From Armatimonadota bacterium (GTDB lineage Bacteria; Armatimonadota; UBA10988), in NCBI GenBank assembly GCA_016235455.1, contig JACRKZ010000130.1, positions 1-64,000 on the forward strand: DNA of 64,000 nucleotides. Direction: 5' to 3'. The position numbers and the translations under genes were made by a program. Positions within the stretch are counted from its first letter, which is position 1, and the number at the start of each line of letters is the position of its first letter. Of the stretch, positions 1-8,891 are shown piece by piece. The notes beneath the pieces are model-generated. The model ran no database searches. It had not been told where the DNA came from and worked only from the letters and a program-made list of their open reading frames with translations.

Positions 1-1302
1 GGCCTTCACGCCGGCCACAGCCCGCGCCATCGACGCGCCGGCATTGGTCGTGCGCCAGTTGGCGATGTCCATGTAGCCCAGCAGCCACTCGTCGCCGCGG
101 GTCGGGTGCGGACCGAGCGTCCACAGGCAGGTGACCTCGACGCCGGTGCCGCGCCACGAGCCGTCGGGCTGGGCGGTGGTGTGCAGTTGCCGCCAGTTCG
201 CGCCGCCGTCGAGCGTCTCGCAGACCGAGCCCGACGTGCCGAACAGCAGCCGACCCGCATCGCGCGGATGCAGCGCCCAGCATTCAGGCACCGGGCCCCA
301 GCCGATGTAGCCCTGGTCCACGTTGGCTGGCGGGTGGGCCTTGTCGTGGTTGGTCAGCTTCCGCCAGTGCAGCCCGCCGTCGTCGCTGCCGAACACGCCG
401 GCATTGACCCAGGCGGCGCCGCTCACGTAGACATGGTCGGGCTTGGTCGGGTCGACCGCCAGGTGGTCGTACTGGCTGGTCAACATGCGGTTGCCGTCGC
501 CCTCCCTAGCCCACTGGTGCAAGCCCTCGACCCGCCGTTGCCAGCTCGTGCCGCCATCGTCCGAGCGCCACACACCGCCATCCAGCGGCGACTTGCCCGG
601 CGTACTCTCGACCGTGCAGTAAAGCACGTCAGGTCGCCCGGCGCAGGTCGCGACGAAGCGTGTCCGCTCGGCCGGCAGGCCGCCGCCCACCTTGGCCCAG
701 GCGGTGCCATCGGTCCGGTACAGCCCGCGGCTGGTGACCACGAGCAGGCCATCGGCGCGCGGCAGGATGTCCGAGACGATGGCATCGTCGGGCAGGCTGC
801 CGGCGGGGTTGAGCCGCGCCCAATGCTCACCGCCGTCGCGCGTCACCCACACCGCGCCCTGGCCCCACTTGTGCTCGCGCGGGCTGCCGATGCCGGCATA
901 AAGCGTGTCAGATGACTTGGGGTCCATGACCAGGCAGCCCAACGGCGCAGTGTAGCGATAGCGCTCGGTGGGCGGGAAGCCGGTCCGTTGTAGCCGCCAG
1001 GTGCGCCCGCCGTCGTCGCTGCGGTGCGGGCCGCTGAGCGTGGCCAGGTAGATCGTCTCGGGCCTGGTCGGGTGCGGCACGATGGCCTGGACGAACGGGT
1101 CACGCAGGCCGGTGTTGGCGATGGTCCAGCTCGCGCCGCCGTCGTCGCTGCGGTAGAACCCGCCCACATCGCAGCCCACGAACAGCGTGCGCGGGTTGTG
1201 CGGCGAGTAGGCCACCGACTGGATCCAGCCGCCACCGCCGGGGCCAACCAGGTGCCACGGTCCGGCGGCGGTGAGGGTCAGGCTGAGGAGCAGGGCGAGC
1301 AT
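1..1302 (-). CDS. Secreted Asp-box (BNR/sortilin-like) beta-propeller protein, 3' end cut by window edge
   Basis: The frame opens with ATG at 1302, preceded by GGAG eight bases upstream, and stays open to base 1, so only the first 434 residues are seen. The first 13 or so residues are a short hydrophobic signal peptide. At least six Asp-box motifs (S/T-x-D-x-G-x-x-W, such as SDDGGASW, SDDGGRTW, TRDGGEHW, SDDGGTSW, SDDGGLHW, TLDGGANW) recur every 50-90 residues. This is the pattern of sortilin/VPS10-type and GH74-like seven- or ten-bladed propellers. Known members include xyloglucanases and sialidase-like enzymes, but no catalytic acid can be assigned here, so it may only bind ligands. It is probably exported. 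The broken HicB-like gene lies 37 bases upstream on the same strand. Confidence 0.8.
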   Translation of the reverse strand, partial: MLALLLSLTLTAAGPWHLVGPGGGGWIQSVAYSPHNPRTLFVGCDVGGFYRSDDGGASWTIANTGLRDPFVQAIVPHPTRPETIYLATLSGPHRSDDGGRTWRLQRTGFPPTERYRYTAPLGCLVMDPKSSDTLYAGIGSPREHKWGQGAVWVTRDGGEHWARLNPAGSLPDDAIVSDILPRADGLLVVTSRGLYRTDGTAWAKVGGGLPAERTRFVATCAGRPDVLYCTVESTPGKSPLDGGVWRSDDGGTSWQRRVEGLHQWAREGDGNRMLTSQYDHLAVDPTKPDHVYVSGAAWVNAGVFGSDDGGLHWRKLTNHDKAHPPANVDQGYIGWGPVPECWALHPRDAGRLLFGTSGSVCETLDGGANWRQLHTTAQPDGSWRGTGVEVTCLWTLGPHPTRGDEWLLGYMDIANWRTTNAGASMARAVAGVKA

Positions 1303-1339
1303 GGGGGTCTCCGGTCAGCGGATTGGCCGGAGCCGGCCG

Positions 1340-1525
1340 CTACACCTCCTGCTCCCGCGCCTCAGCGCCCAAGTCGGCAGCGACGGCGAGGTAGTCGCGC
1401 ATGGCCTCGGCGATGCTGGCCAATGCCTCCTCTTCGGTGAGGCCCTGGGAATGGCAGCTCGGCAGGCCTGGCACTGACACGGCAGAGCCCTCCTCGGTCT
1501 GCTCTAGCGAGACTGCGTACTACAT
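1340..1525 (-). pseudogene. HicB-like antitoxin domain gene with an in-frame TAG at codon 2
   Basis: Read on the minus strand from ATG at 1525, codon 2 is TAG (1520-1522). The following 59 codons then spell a typical HicB domain: a YAVSLEQTEEG strand, the SVPGLPSCHSQG core, and TEEEALANIAEAM leading into a helix, ending at TAG 1340-1342. The whole frame is 62 codons, the normal size of a minimal HicB protein. No alternative ATG, GTG or TTG exists before the core. HicB proteins are partial RNase-H-like antitoxins of HicA or orphan regulators; no hicA gene is visible on either side. The TAG is one transition from CAG, giving M-Q-Y, a plausible start for this family. It is either a recent nonsense mutation or a base error. 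Confidence 0.7.
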
Positions 1526-1584
1526 TGCGCGCTTCAGCTAGAGGATCAGCGTACGAACCGGTGGACCACATCGTGCCGCCGTGG

Positions 1585-2220
1585 CTACCAGTCATTGTAC
1601 TTGCCGGCCAGGATCAGCCTGGCGAGCTGCAGGTTCTGCGTCGCCTGCTGGTTCGTGGGCGGGCGGCGCTCCGCTGCTTGCAGATATGCGCTCACGCGGA
1701 GCTCGACCTCGTCGGCGAACCCGCACCACCAACTGCCCAGGCAGCCCAGCGCATGGGTCTGGGCCCACCCTTGGCTACCATGGAGCAGCAGCCAGCCCAT
1801 CAAGTCGAGCAGGGCCAGGCAGACGGATGCCATGGCGGGCTCATCGCGGCGTAGGCGGAAGTCGTCGAACTCCGACAGCGACGCCACCGCCGGTACCGCG
1901 GTGAACAAGGCTCGGAGCGCCACCACGCCCGCCACGCGGTCGTCCTCGGGCAGTTCCTCCATCGAGATCAGACTCGCGGTCTGCTTGACGAGGAAGGTGA
2001 ACCCGGCGGTCGCGAACTCCCAGCCGTAGTCGCTGACAAACTGCTCGGCATGTTCGAACACCTGGCGGCAGTAGGCCAGCGACTCGCGCGCCAGCGCTGG
2101 CTCCCTCGTCCACCAACGCAGCGGATCTTCGATGAAGGCCGACGCGTCGGCGCGGCAGAAGATGGCGTCGGTCCAGTCGCGGACCAGGTACGGCCAGATG
2201 CCCACCGTCTCGTCGCCCAT
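1585..2220 (-). CDS. Conserved-looking cytoplasmic protein of unknown function
   Basis: A 211-residue protein that I do not recognise. It starts at ATG 2220 with GGAG about nine bases upstream and ends at TAG 1585-1587. It is rich in Trp, Phe and acidic residues, lacks a signal peptide, and appears mostly helical. A hydrophobic stretch around residues 128-150 (SVCLALLDLMGWLLLHGSQG) is too polar at its end to be a confident membrane segment. The sharp GC third-position bias, good ribosome site and absence of competing frames support it as real. It is divergent from the secreted WD40-like gene at 2398. No function is proposed. Confidence 0.6.
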   Translation of the reverse strand: MGDETVGIWPYLVRDWTDAIFCRADASAFIEDPLRWWTREPALARESLAYCRQVFEHAEQFVSDYGWEFATAGFTFLVKQTASLISMEELPEDDRVAGVVALRALFTAVPAVASLSEFDDFRLRRDEPAMASVCLALLDLMGWLLLHGSQGWAQTHALGCLGSWWCGFADEVELRVSAYLQAAERRPPTNQQATQNLQLARLILAGKYNDW

Positions 2221-2254
2221 CGCGTTGGCTCCAGCCCAGCTTGCGCCAGTGTTC

Positions 2255-2380
2255 GTAGCGCGCCGGCGCTACCCTCCGTCGTCGTCTGTCGGCCGCAGCC
2301 TGAGCCGCGCCACACGATGAGCCGCACATCGCCGCCCGAGTATCGAGTGGCCATCACCGACGACGATGGCTACACTCGAT
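2255..2380. promoter_or_regulatory. Divergent intergenic region with two small palindromes
   Basis: Between the divergent starts at 2220 and 2398 there are two inverted repeats. GTAGCGC pairs with GCGCTAC over a four-base loop at 2255-2272. A longer hairpin occupies 2342-2355 and 2365-2380 (ATCGAGTG...CCATC with GATGG...CACTCGAT, two bases bulged), ending 17 bases before the ATG at 2398. They could be operators or leader hairpins. No convincing -35/-10 pair was found. Confidence 0.3.
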
Positions 2381-2397
2381 CCAAAGGGGTCCTGGTC

Positions 2398-3636
2398 ATG
2401 GCACAGGGGATCGTGTTCGGGCCGGCCGGCGCGCGCGCGCGGCTCGCGGCGCTGGTCATCGCTGGTCTGGTCGCGGCTGTGGTGGCCCAGGAGCCGGGCG
2501 ACTGGGCGCGCGGCGCCGAAGTGGTCACCTCGGCCGAAGGCCCGGTGCACCTGGGGACTGACAACAAGACCTTCACCGTCAAGCTGCCGGGCGCCGTACC
2601 ACGCCTGAGCGTACGGAAGCTGCCCGAGGCTGACGAACTGGGTGTCATCGACGGCGAGTTCGTCGCCTACGGCTGGGGCGGCCGGTTCCTGATCGCGGTC
2701 ACCCAGGCCAGCCTCACCATCTGGGGCACGTCGCCCTGCAAGCTGGTGGCCACGCTGCCAGAGCCCAACCTCGATCGCTTCGCCTGGCTGCGGCTGAGTC
2801 CTGACGGCCGCATCCTGGCCACCAGCCACGAGGCGACCAAGGAGCCGACCACCAAGCTGTGGCAGGTGCCGACCGGCATCTTGCTGGGCACCGTGCGTGG
2901 CTGGCATCCCTGGTTCAGCGCCGACGGCCAGTATGTGCTGACCGACTCGGTGCCGACGAAGACGACCGACGAGCGAGTGCCGAACGACCAGCTGGTCTAC
3001 ACCGTGCGCGACCAGCGTCTGCTGCTGACGCTGCCCGGCCGTGCTCGGCGCGACGGCATGCGGGTCATGTCGCCCGACAGCACGCGCCTGGCCACCGGCC
3101 AGCCAGCGGTGGTCAACGGCAACCAGTTGGTCAGGCCGGCTCAGACGACCGTCTACCGTCTACCGGGCGGCGAGTTGCAGTCCACGGTGTTGGGTCTGCC
3201 ACTGCTGTTCGCCACGGACGGCAAGACACTCGTCACGGACGCGGCCAATCTGTGCCTGTTCGACCCGGACACGGGGAAGCTGCTCCGCAAGCTCGAAGCC
3301 GGCCCGCCAGCGTTCATCACCGAGACCGGCCTGCTGATCACCAGCGGACACCTCAACGGCCAGATGATCCTCGAAGGACACGACCTGCCATCGGGCGAGG
3401 TGCGCGGGCAATACACCGGGACGCGGAGCAGCGACAGCCAGTTCACCGCGTCGAAGTGGCTGCTGACCAACACCCTGGCCCAGAACTCCAAGCTATGGGT
3501 GTGGAACCTGGAGACGGGCAAGCTGTGCGTGGAGATACCCGGCATCCCCCAGGGCTTGAGCCTGGACGGCCAGTACGTGGTAGCCACCCCCAGCATGGCC
3601 AGTCAGCAGCACTTCATCTTGAGGCCCAAGCGCTAG
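2398..3636 (+). CDS. Secreted WD40/YVTN-like beta-propeller protein
   Basis: The longest open frame begins upstream, but the ATG at 2398 is the sensible start: it follows a GGGG stretch and puts a signal peptide (LAALVIAGLVAAVVAQ, about residues 16-31) at the N terminus of a 412-residue product. The rest has irregular WD40/YVTN-like blades: SPDGRILATSH near residue 140, SADGQYVLTDS, SPDSTRLATGQ, KLWVWNLETGKL and SLDGQYVVATP, alternating with beta strands. Such propellers act as binding scaffolds in the periplasm or at the surface. No enzymatic motif is visible. Its ligand is unknown. A hairpin lies directly upstream (2342-2380). Confidence 0.75.
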   Translation: MAQGIVFGPAGARARLAALVIAGLVAAVVAQEPGDWARGAEVVTSAEGPVHLGTDNKTFTVKLPGAVPRLSVRKLPEADELGVIDGEFVAYGWGGRFLIAVTQASLTIWGTSPCKLVATLPEPNLDRFAWLRLSPDGRILATSHEATKEPTTKLWQVPTGILLGTVRGWHPWFSADGQYVLTDSVPTKTTDERVPNDQLVYTVRDQRLLLTLPGRARRDGMRVMSPDSTRLATGQPAVVNGNQLVRPAQTTVYRLPGGELQSTVLGLPLLFATDGKTLVTDAANLCLFDPDTGKLLRKLEAGPPAFITETGLLITSGHLNGQMILEGHDLPSGEVRGQYTGTRSSDSQFTASKWLLTNTLAQNSKLWVWNLETGKLCVEIPGIPQGLSLDGQYVVATPSMASQQHFILRPKR

Positions 3637-3674
3637 CTCCCGACACCCCTGAGCACGGCTCATCCGGGCCGCCG

Positions 3675-3703
3675 TTGACTCCCGGCCCGGCGCGGCCTAC
3701 GAT
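3675..3703 (+). promoter_or_regulatory. Sigma70-type promoter for the metallophosphoesterase-glycosidase gene
   Basis: TTGACT at 3675-3680 and TACGAT at 3698-3703 are separated by exactly 17 bases, and the ATG at 3728 follows 24 bases after the -10 with GGAGG between. This is the best -35/-10 pair found in the window. Confidence 0.65.
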
Positions 3704-3727
3704 CGTTTCGGCGCGGAGGCCCTACCC

Positions 3728-5992
3728 ATGCCCAGGTTGTGGCGGATCGTGGTGCCGTTGTTGGTGGTCATGCCGGCCCTGCTCATCCCTGCCCGGGCAC
3801 AGGAGCCTACGCCCTGGGTCGAGGGCAGCACGACGCTGGTTCTGCTGCCCGACACGCAGTGGTACACCGTGTCGAAACCACAGTCGTTCGAAGCCCAGAC
3901 GCGCTGGATCGTCGACCACCGTGCCGCGCGGAACATTGCCTACGTGCTGCACATGGGCGACGTCACCGAGCACGACCGGCCGGCGGAGTGGGACATCGCC
4001 CAGCGCGCCCTGGGGGCGCTCGACGGGCTGGTGCCCTACACGCTGACAACGGGCAACCACGACTACACGGGTGGCGGGCGCGAGACACGACTCAACAGCA
4101 CCTTCCCCACCGCTGCCTTCCAGCCCTGGCCAACCTTCGGCGGCACGTTCGAGGACGCGCGTCTGGAGAACAACTACCATCTCTTTCAGATGGCTGGCCG
4201 GCGCTGGCTGATTCTCAACCTGGAGTTCGCGCCGCGCGATGCGACCATCGCCTGGGCGGACCGCATCCTGACCCAGTACGCTGACCGCCTGGCGATCATC
4301 TGCACGCACGCCTATCTGTTCCGCGACAACACGCGTTTCGACCATACCAAGGGCGAGCAACGCGCGAACCCTCACGGCTACGGCGGCGATGGGAACGATG
4401 GCGAGCAGCTCTGGCAGAAGCTGGTCAGCCGCCACGCGGGGGTGATGATGGTGGTCTGCGGCCATGTGCGCACTGGCGGCGTGGCCTACTTGGCCAGCGA
4501 CGGGCAACACGGCAACCTGGTGCACCAGATCCTCAACGACTACGAGGCCATCGGGGGCAATGGTCGAGGTTACCTGCGGCTGCTGGAGTTCAGGCCCGAC
4601 GGGCGCACCGTGCAGGTCAAGGCCTACTCGCCGGTCCTCGACCGCTACCTGACCGACGCGCCCAACCAGTACAGCCTGACGCTGCGCGAGGCGCCGGCCA
4701 CCGCGGCCGGTGCGCTGGGTCCGGCCGGTGCAACGCCGCCCGTGCCGACGGCCCAGGCCGAACGACTGGACGACGGCCGCTGGAACAAGGTCAACGTGCG
4801 CACCGTGGCCGATGTGGCCAAGGAGCGCCCAGTCCCGCCGGTGCTCAGCCAGTATGGCGGCCTGGCTTCGGGCCCGCGTCTGCGCGCGAGCGGCTTCTTC
4901 CACACGGAGCGCGTCGGTCAGAGCTGGACGCTTGTCGATCCCGAAGGTTGGCCGTTTGTCTCGGTCGGGCTCTGCTCGGTCCACGCGGGGGCCTTTGCGC
5001 CCAGCCTGGTGCAGACCCGGTTCGGCGGCCTGAGCGGCTGGGCCGACCAGACGGTGCGCTACCTCAAGGAGTGCGGGTTCAACACGTTGGGCCGCTGGTC
5101 GGACGTGGCCACGCTGAAGCAGGCCAAGGAACGGCTGGCGTGGTGCACGACGATCAGCTTCATGAACGCCTACGACAACCAGCGTCCGCTGGGCACCGGG
5201 CCGCGCCAGTTCGCCGAACAAACCATCCCCGTGTTCGACGCGGAGTTCCCCGCCTTTTGTGACAAGCTGGCCACTGCCCTGGAGGCGACCCGGGATGATC
5301 CCTGGCTGTTGGGCCATCTGTCGGACAACGAACTGCCGTTCCGGCCTGACGGCCTGAGCTGCTATTTGCGCCTGCCTGCCAGCGACCCCGGCCACCAGGC
5401 CGCCGACGCCTGGCTGAAGGCTCACGACAGGCGCGCGGACAACGTGACCGACGCCGACCAGCTGGCCTTCATCGCGACGGTCGCCGAGCGCTACTACACG
5501 GTCGTCGGCCAGGCCATCCGGCGGCACGACCCGAACCATCTCTACCTCGGCAGCCGGCTCAATGGCCGCAACATCAACGACGGCACGCTCCGCGGCAGCC
5601 ATCCGGTCGATGTGGTCAGCATCAACATGTACCACCACTGGGACAACGACGACGCACAGATGGACCGCTGGGCCGAGCTGTCGGGGCGGCCCATCCTCAA
5701 CTCCGAGTGGTACGCCATGAGCCTGGTCTCCGAGAAGGTGGCGACCAACGGCGCGGGCTACCGCGTCCGCAGCCAACGCGACCGTGGGCTGTTCTACCAG
5801 AACCTGTGCCTCGGCATGTTGGGCAACCGGAACTGCGTCGGCTGGCACTGGTTCAAGTACAGTGGCGACGATGACAACAGCTCGCGCGGGTTCGTGGACC
5901 GCGCCTTCGAGCCGCACCGCGAGATGATCGACCTGATGCAGGATCTGAACACGCGCGTCTACGCGCTGCGCGCCTTGCTGCGCGCCGACTGA
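3728..5992 (+). CDS. Secreted metallophosphoesterase fused to a clan-A type glycoside hydrolase
   Basis: A 754-residue two-domain exported protein. Residues 1-24 are a signal peptide ending in ARA-Q. Residues 35-300 form a calcineurin-like metallophosphoesterase with all expected motifs: DTQ at 42-44, GDV at 77-79, GNHD at 109-112, the metal-binding His 194 and GH at 245-246. Residues 380-750 form a TIM-barrel glycosidase resembling agarase/GH50- or GH42-like enzymes. It has a PEGWPFVSVG opening strand, a likely acid/base Glu535 in LSDNELPF and a likely nucleophile Glu660 in LNSEWYAM. The two catalytic parts are joined by an Ala/Pro-rich linker (about 322-345). The substrate is unknown; a phosphorylated or sulfated polysaccharide would make sense of the pairing but is speculation. 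Promoter at 3675-3703. Confidence 0.8.
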   Translation: MPRLWRIVVPLLVVMPALLIPARAQEPTPWVEGSTTLVLLPDTQWYTVSKPQSFEAQTRWIVDHRAARNIAYVLHMGDVTEHDRPAEWDIAQRALGALDGLVPYTLTTGNHDYTGGGRETRLNSTFPTAAFQPWPTFGGTFEDARLENNYHLFQMAGRRWLILNLEFAPRDATIAWADRILTQYADRLAIICTHAYLFRDNTRFDHTKGEQRANPHGYGGDGNDGEQLWQKLVSRHAGVMMVVCGHVRTGGVAYLASDGQHGNLVHQILNDYEAIGGNGRGYLRLLEFRPDGRTVQVKAYSPVLDRYLTDAPNQYSLTLREAPATAAGALGPAGATPPVPTAQAERLDDGRWNKVNVRTVADVAKERPVPPVLSQYGGLASGPRLRASGFFHTERVGQSWTLVDPEGWPFVSVGLCSVHAGAFAPSLVQTRFGGLSGWADQTVRYLKECGFNTLGRWSDVATLKQAKERLAWCTTISFMNAYDNQRPLGTGPRQFAEQTIPVFDAEFPAFCDKLATALEATRDDPWLLGHLSDNELPFRPDGLSCYLRLPASDPGHQAADAWLKAHDRRADNVTDADQLAFIATVAERYYTVVGQAIRRHDPNHLYLGSRLNGRNINDGTLRGSHPVDVVSINMYHHWDNDDAQMDRWAELSGRPILNSEWYAMSLVSEKVATNGAGYRVRSQRDRGLFYQNLCLGMLGNRNCVGWHWFKYSGDDDNSSRGFVDRAFEPHREMIDLMQDLNTRVYALRALLRAD

Positions 5993-6028
5993 ACCGCGGC
6001 GGCGACTGGCTCTGCCCTGGTCGCGGAG

Positions 6029-6034
6029 TACAAT
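6029..6034 (+). promoter_or_regulatory. -10 hexamer (TACAAT) for the ferredoxin-type aldo/keto reductase
   Basis: TACAAT ends 21 bases before the ATG at 6056. No -35 is recognisable 17 bases upstream. A GGGAG ribosome site follows at about 6043-6048. Confidence 0.45.
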
Positions 6035-6055
6035 GCGCTGCGCGGGAGCAGACGT

Positions 6056-7084
6056 ATGCAGTACCTACCCCTGGGCCAGACCGGCCTGACCGTCTCCGAA
6101 GTGGGCTTCGGCGGCATCCCCATCATCCGCCTGACCAGCGACGACGCGCAGCGCGTGGTGCGCTGTGCCTTCGACCGCGGCATCACCTTCTTTGACACGG
6201 CCAATGCCTACCACGACAGCGAAGACAAGATTGGCCGGACCCTGGGCGGGTTGCGCGATCAGGTGGTGCTGGCCTCCAAGACCATGCGCCGCACGTCCGA
6301 CGAGGCATTGGCGCAGTTGGAGCAGTCGCTGCGCATGCTGCGCACCGACCACCTCGACCTCTATCAGCCGCACCAGGTGTCGCAGGAGGCGGACTGGGAG
6401 GCGTTGACGCGGCCCGGCGGCATCGCCGACACGCTGCTGGCCGCCAAGGAGCAGGGCAAGATCCGCTGCCTGGGCGTCACTTCGCACAGCCTGGACATGG
6501 CGCTGCGGCTGGTGGAGAGCGGGCTGTTTGGCACCATCCAGTTCCCGTTCAACTTCATCGAGACCGATGCCGCGGAGCGGCTGCATCCCGCCGCGCGCCA
6601 GCGGGGCATGGGCATCATCGTCATGAAACCGTTTGCCGGCGGGGTCATCGCCGATGCGGATCAGGCCTTCCGGTTCTTGCGGCAGTATCCCGATGCCATC
6701 CCCATCCCGGGTCTGGACAGCGTGGCCGGCGTGGAGCAGGTGACCGGCTTCTATGAGCAGCCGAACCAGGTCAATGATGCCGACCGCGCCGAGTGGGCAC
6801 GCGTGGCCGCCGAGGTGGGTAGTGTGTTCTGCCGGCGCTGCGAGTACTGCCAACCGTGCCCCAACGGCGTGCTGATCACGCCCGCCATGGGCTATCCCAT
6901 CATCGCCAGCCGCATGTCGACCGACGTGGCCGTCAACTTCGCGCGTCGCGCCATGGAGACCGTGCCCGACTGCGTGGCCTGCGGCGAGTGCCTGCCGCGC
7001 TGCCCGTATGAGCTGGCGATCCCCGATATCCTGCGGCGCAACTACGCGCTCTACCAGGAGCACTGCCGGCAGGTCGCCGGCTAG
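6056..7084 (+). CDS. Aldo/keto reductase with C-terminal two-[4Fe-4S] ferredoxin domain
   Basis: A 342-residue NADPH-type aldo/keto reductase. The catalytic tetrad is intact: Asp47 and Tyr52 in FDTANAYHDSED, Lys75 in VLASKTM and His106 in LYQPHQ. After the barrel comes a ferredoxin-like domain with two CxxCxxC-type sets: Cys259, 262, 265, 268 and Cys306, 309, 312, 316, the last two followed by Pro as in bacterial ferredoxins. Enzymes of this architecture are widespread and mostly uncharacterised; the clusters suggest electron transfer linked to a carbonyl reduction or sugar oxidation. Its stop TAG (7082-7084) overlaps the convergent stop of the acetyltransferase gene, so the two genes share the bases CTAG. 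Confidence 0.88.
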   Translation: MQYLPLGQTGLTVSEVGFGGIPIIRLTSDDAQRVVRCAFDRGITFFDTANAYHDSEDKIGRTLGGLRDQVVLASKTMRRTSDEALAQLEQSLRMLRTDHLDLYQPHQVSQEADWEALTRPGGIADTLLAAKEQGKIRCLGVTSHSLDMALRLVESGLFGTIQFPFNFIETDAAERLHPAARQRGMGIIVMKPFAGGVIADADQAFRFLRQYPDAIPIPGLDSVAGVEQVTGFYEQPNQVNDADRAEWARVAAEVGSVFCRRCEYCQPCPNGVLITPAMGYPIIASRMSTDVAVNFARRAMETVPDCVACGECLPRCPYELAIPDILRRNYALYQEHCRQVAG

Positions 7085-7563
7085 AGCCGCTTGTCATAGA
7101 ACAGCGCGCCACCGCCCGGTCCGTCGGCATAGGCGTGGCCGAAACCCGCCGCGGCGTAGACGGCCTTGGCGCGGTGGTTGTGCTCCATCACTTCCAGCGT
7201 GACCTTACAGCAGCCCAGTTCGCGGGCCCTGGCCTCCACCGCGGCCAGCAGCTCGCGGCCCAGGCCCAGCCCGCGGTACTCGGGCCGCACGGCCAGGTCG
7301 TGGATGTTGACCAGTGGCCTGGCGGCAAACGTCGAGAAGCCCAGGAAGCAGGTGGCCAGGCCGGCCGGCTCGCCGTCCGCATAGGCCAGCAGGATGAGGG
7401 TGGTCGGCATGAACCGCAGACCCTCGATGAGCTGCTCGGCGGCCTCGGGCGCCAACGGCTGGCCGCTGCCCATGGGGTCGCGCGCGTAGGCGTCGGTCAG
7501 CATGAGTACATGGTGTTGGTGGTCGGGCCGGCTCAGATCGGCCTCGACGATGACTACGGGCAT
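7081..7563 (-). CDS. GNAT-family N-acetyltransferase
   Basis: A 160-residue protein with the GNAT fold. The beta4 strand (LVNIHDLAVRPEYRGLGLGRELLAAV) carries the acetyl-CoA pyrophosphate loop R/Q-x-x-G-x-G/A as RGLGLG near residue 96, and is followed by an LEVMEHNHRAKAVYAAAGF segment typical of motif B. I chose ATG 7563 because GAGGA lies eight bases upstream and the residues before it are not GNAT-like. It sits 11 bases after the SGNH hydrolase stop on the same strand, so the two are probably co-transcribed. The acceptor is unknown (small amine, antibiotic or protein N terminus). The stop overlaps the convergent aldo/keto reductase stop. Confidence 0.85.
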   Translation of the reverse strand: MPVVIVEADLSRPDHQHHVLMLTDAYARDPMGSGQPLAPEAAEQLIEGLRFMPTTLILLAYADGEPAGLATCFLGFSTFAARPLVNIHDLAVRPEYRGLGLGRELLAAVEARARELGCCKVTLEVMEHNHRAKAVYAAAGFGHAYADGPGGGALFYDKRL

Positions 7564-7574
7564 GGGGTACGTCC

Positions 7575-8765
7575 TCAGGGCAACAGCTTGCCGACGACCA
7601 GGATCTGGCCGGCATAGTAGGACTGCCCGGCGGGCAGGTCCTTGACGGTGAACACGGCGGTGTGCGGGCCGGGCGGCAGCTCGGGCAGGTAGAAGAACCG
7701 CGCGTACTTGCGGATCGCCTCGGTCTGCGGGCGTGCGAAGGCCTTGGCCGGGCCGCCGTCCACGGACACTTCGATGTTGCTGGGCTGGCCATAGGGGATG
7801 TCGCTGAGCCCGACGGTGGTGCCGTCGAACTTCACCGTGATGGTCTCGCCGGCCTTGTCGCACTTTGCCGCGCCGCGCAGCATGGCGTCGGTCCGGCCGA
7901 AGTCGTCGCGATAGACGGGGTCGGCGGTGCGGTCGACGGGCTGCCAGCCGGCGCTGCGGGTCTGCCGGTCGGCGGGCAGCAACTCGGCGGTCTCCCAGGG
8001 ATGCGCGCCCAGCGGCGCGATGAGCTCGTGCGGCCCGGGCTGGCCAACGCCCTGCATCTTGAGGATCGAGCGCGCGATGACCTCGCGGTAGATCTCGTGG
8101 CCACCGTCGCCGGGATGCACGCCATCGCCCGAGAAGACGAGCTTGCCGGGCACCGGCGCGGGCGCCTGGAAGATGACGCTGCCGTCCTTGACGCGTTGCG
8201 CCACTTCGGGTGCCAGATCGATGCTGGGGATGCCATAGGCGTTGGCGATGGTCTCCATGATGGGTGTGAACCACGGCGCCTTGCCGTTCTGCACGTCGGT
8301 GATCATCCAGTGGCCGACGGTGTAGACGAAGCAGATATCGCAGCGCGGACTGTCGCGCCAGACCTGGCGCACCACACCCTCGACCGACGGCTGCTCATAG
8401 CCACCACCGCCGTTGACGCGACACTCCAGGAACACCAGATCCGGCTTCTGCGCCAGCACATCGCCCTTGACCCGGCAGGCGCTGTAGTCGGAGCCGGTGC
8501 CGGAGATGGCGGCGTTGATCTCCTCCACCTTGGCCGTGGGGAACTGCGCGCGGAACCAGGCCAACGTCTTGGGCCGCCAGCCGGCGGCGGCGGTGATGCT
8601 GCCGCCGAGGTAGGCGACGCTGACCGTCTCGCCGGCGGTCAGCTTGGCCAGGACGTTGGGCAGGCCGTCGCGGACGCGGCATTCTTCGGGGACGTTGGGT
8701 GGGAAGGTGTAGGGCGCGGCTTGAAGGGCGGCGGCGAGGAGGAGGGCGGGACAGGCAAGCATCAT
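7575..8765 (-). CDS. Secreted SGNH/GDSL-type hydrolase
   Basis: A 396-residue protein starting at ATG 8765 with GGAG seven bases upstream; it opens with a signal peptide (MMLACPALLLAAALQA). Block I Ser is in SVAYLGGSIT, block III Asn in ECRVNGGGG and block V Asp-x-x-His in SGDGVHPGDGG, so the SGNH catalytic set appears complete. The last 130 residues form a beta-sandwich (YRDDFGRTDAML to AGQILVVGKLLP) that is probably a carbohydrate-binding or jelly-roll accessory domain. Family members deacetylate plant or bacterial polysaccharides. Likely exported esterase; the exact substrate cannot be read. It precedes the GNAT gene by 11 bases. Confidence 0.83.
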   Translation of the reverse strand: MMLACPALLLAAALQAAPYTFPPNVPEECRVRDGLPNVLAKLTAGETVSVAYLGGSITAAAGWRPKTLAWFRAQFPTAKVEEINAAISGTGSDYSACRVKGDVLAQKPDLVFLECRVNGGGGYEQPSVEGVVRQVWRDSPRCDICFVYTVGHWMITDVQNGKAPWFTPIMETIANAYGIPSIDLAPEVAQRVKDGSVIFQAPAPVPGKLVFSGDGVHPGDGGHEIYREVIARSILKMQGVGQPGPHELIAPLGAHPWETAELLPADRQTRSAGWQPVDRTADPVYRDDFGRTDAMLRGAAKCDKAGETITVKFDGTTVGLSDIPYGQPSNIEVSVDGGPAKAFARPQTEAIRKYARFFYLPELPPGPHTAVFTVKDLPAGQSYYAGQILVVGKLLP

Positions 8766-8891
8766 CAGGCAACTCCACGCATAGAGTACCCAACGCGTGG
8801 TCGCTCCGCAACGCCCGCGACAACTCGCATGCCACAGGGCTCGGGACGCTTGCTGGATTGGCGTCAAGGAGAGGTCGCGACTCCAGGCGAT

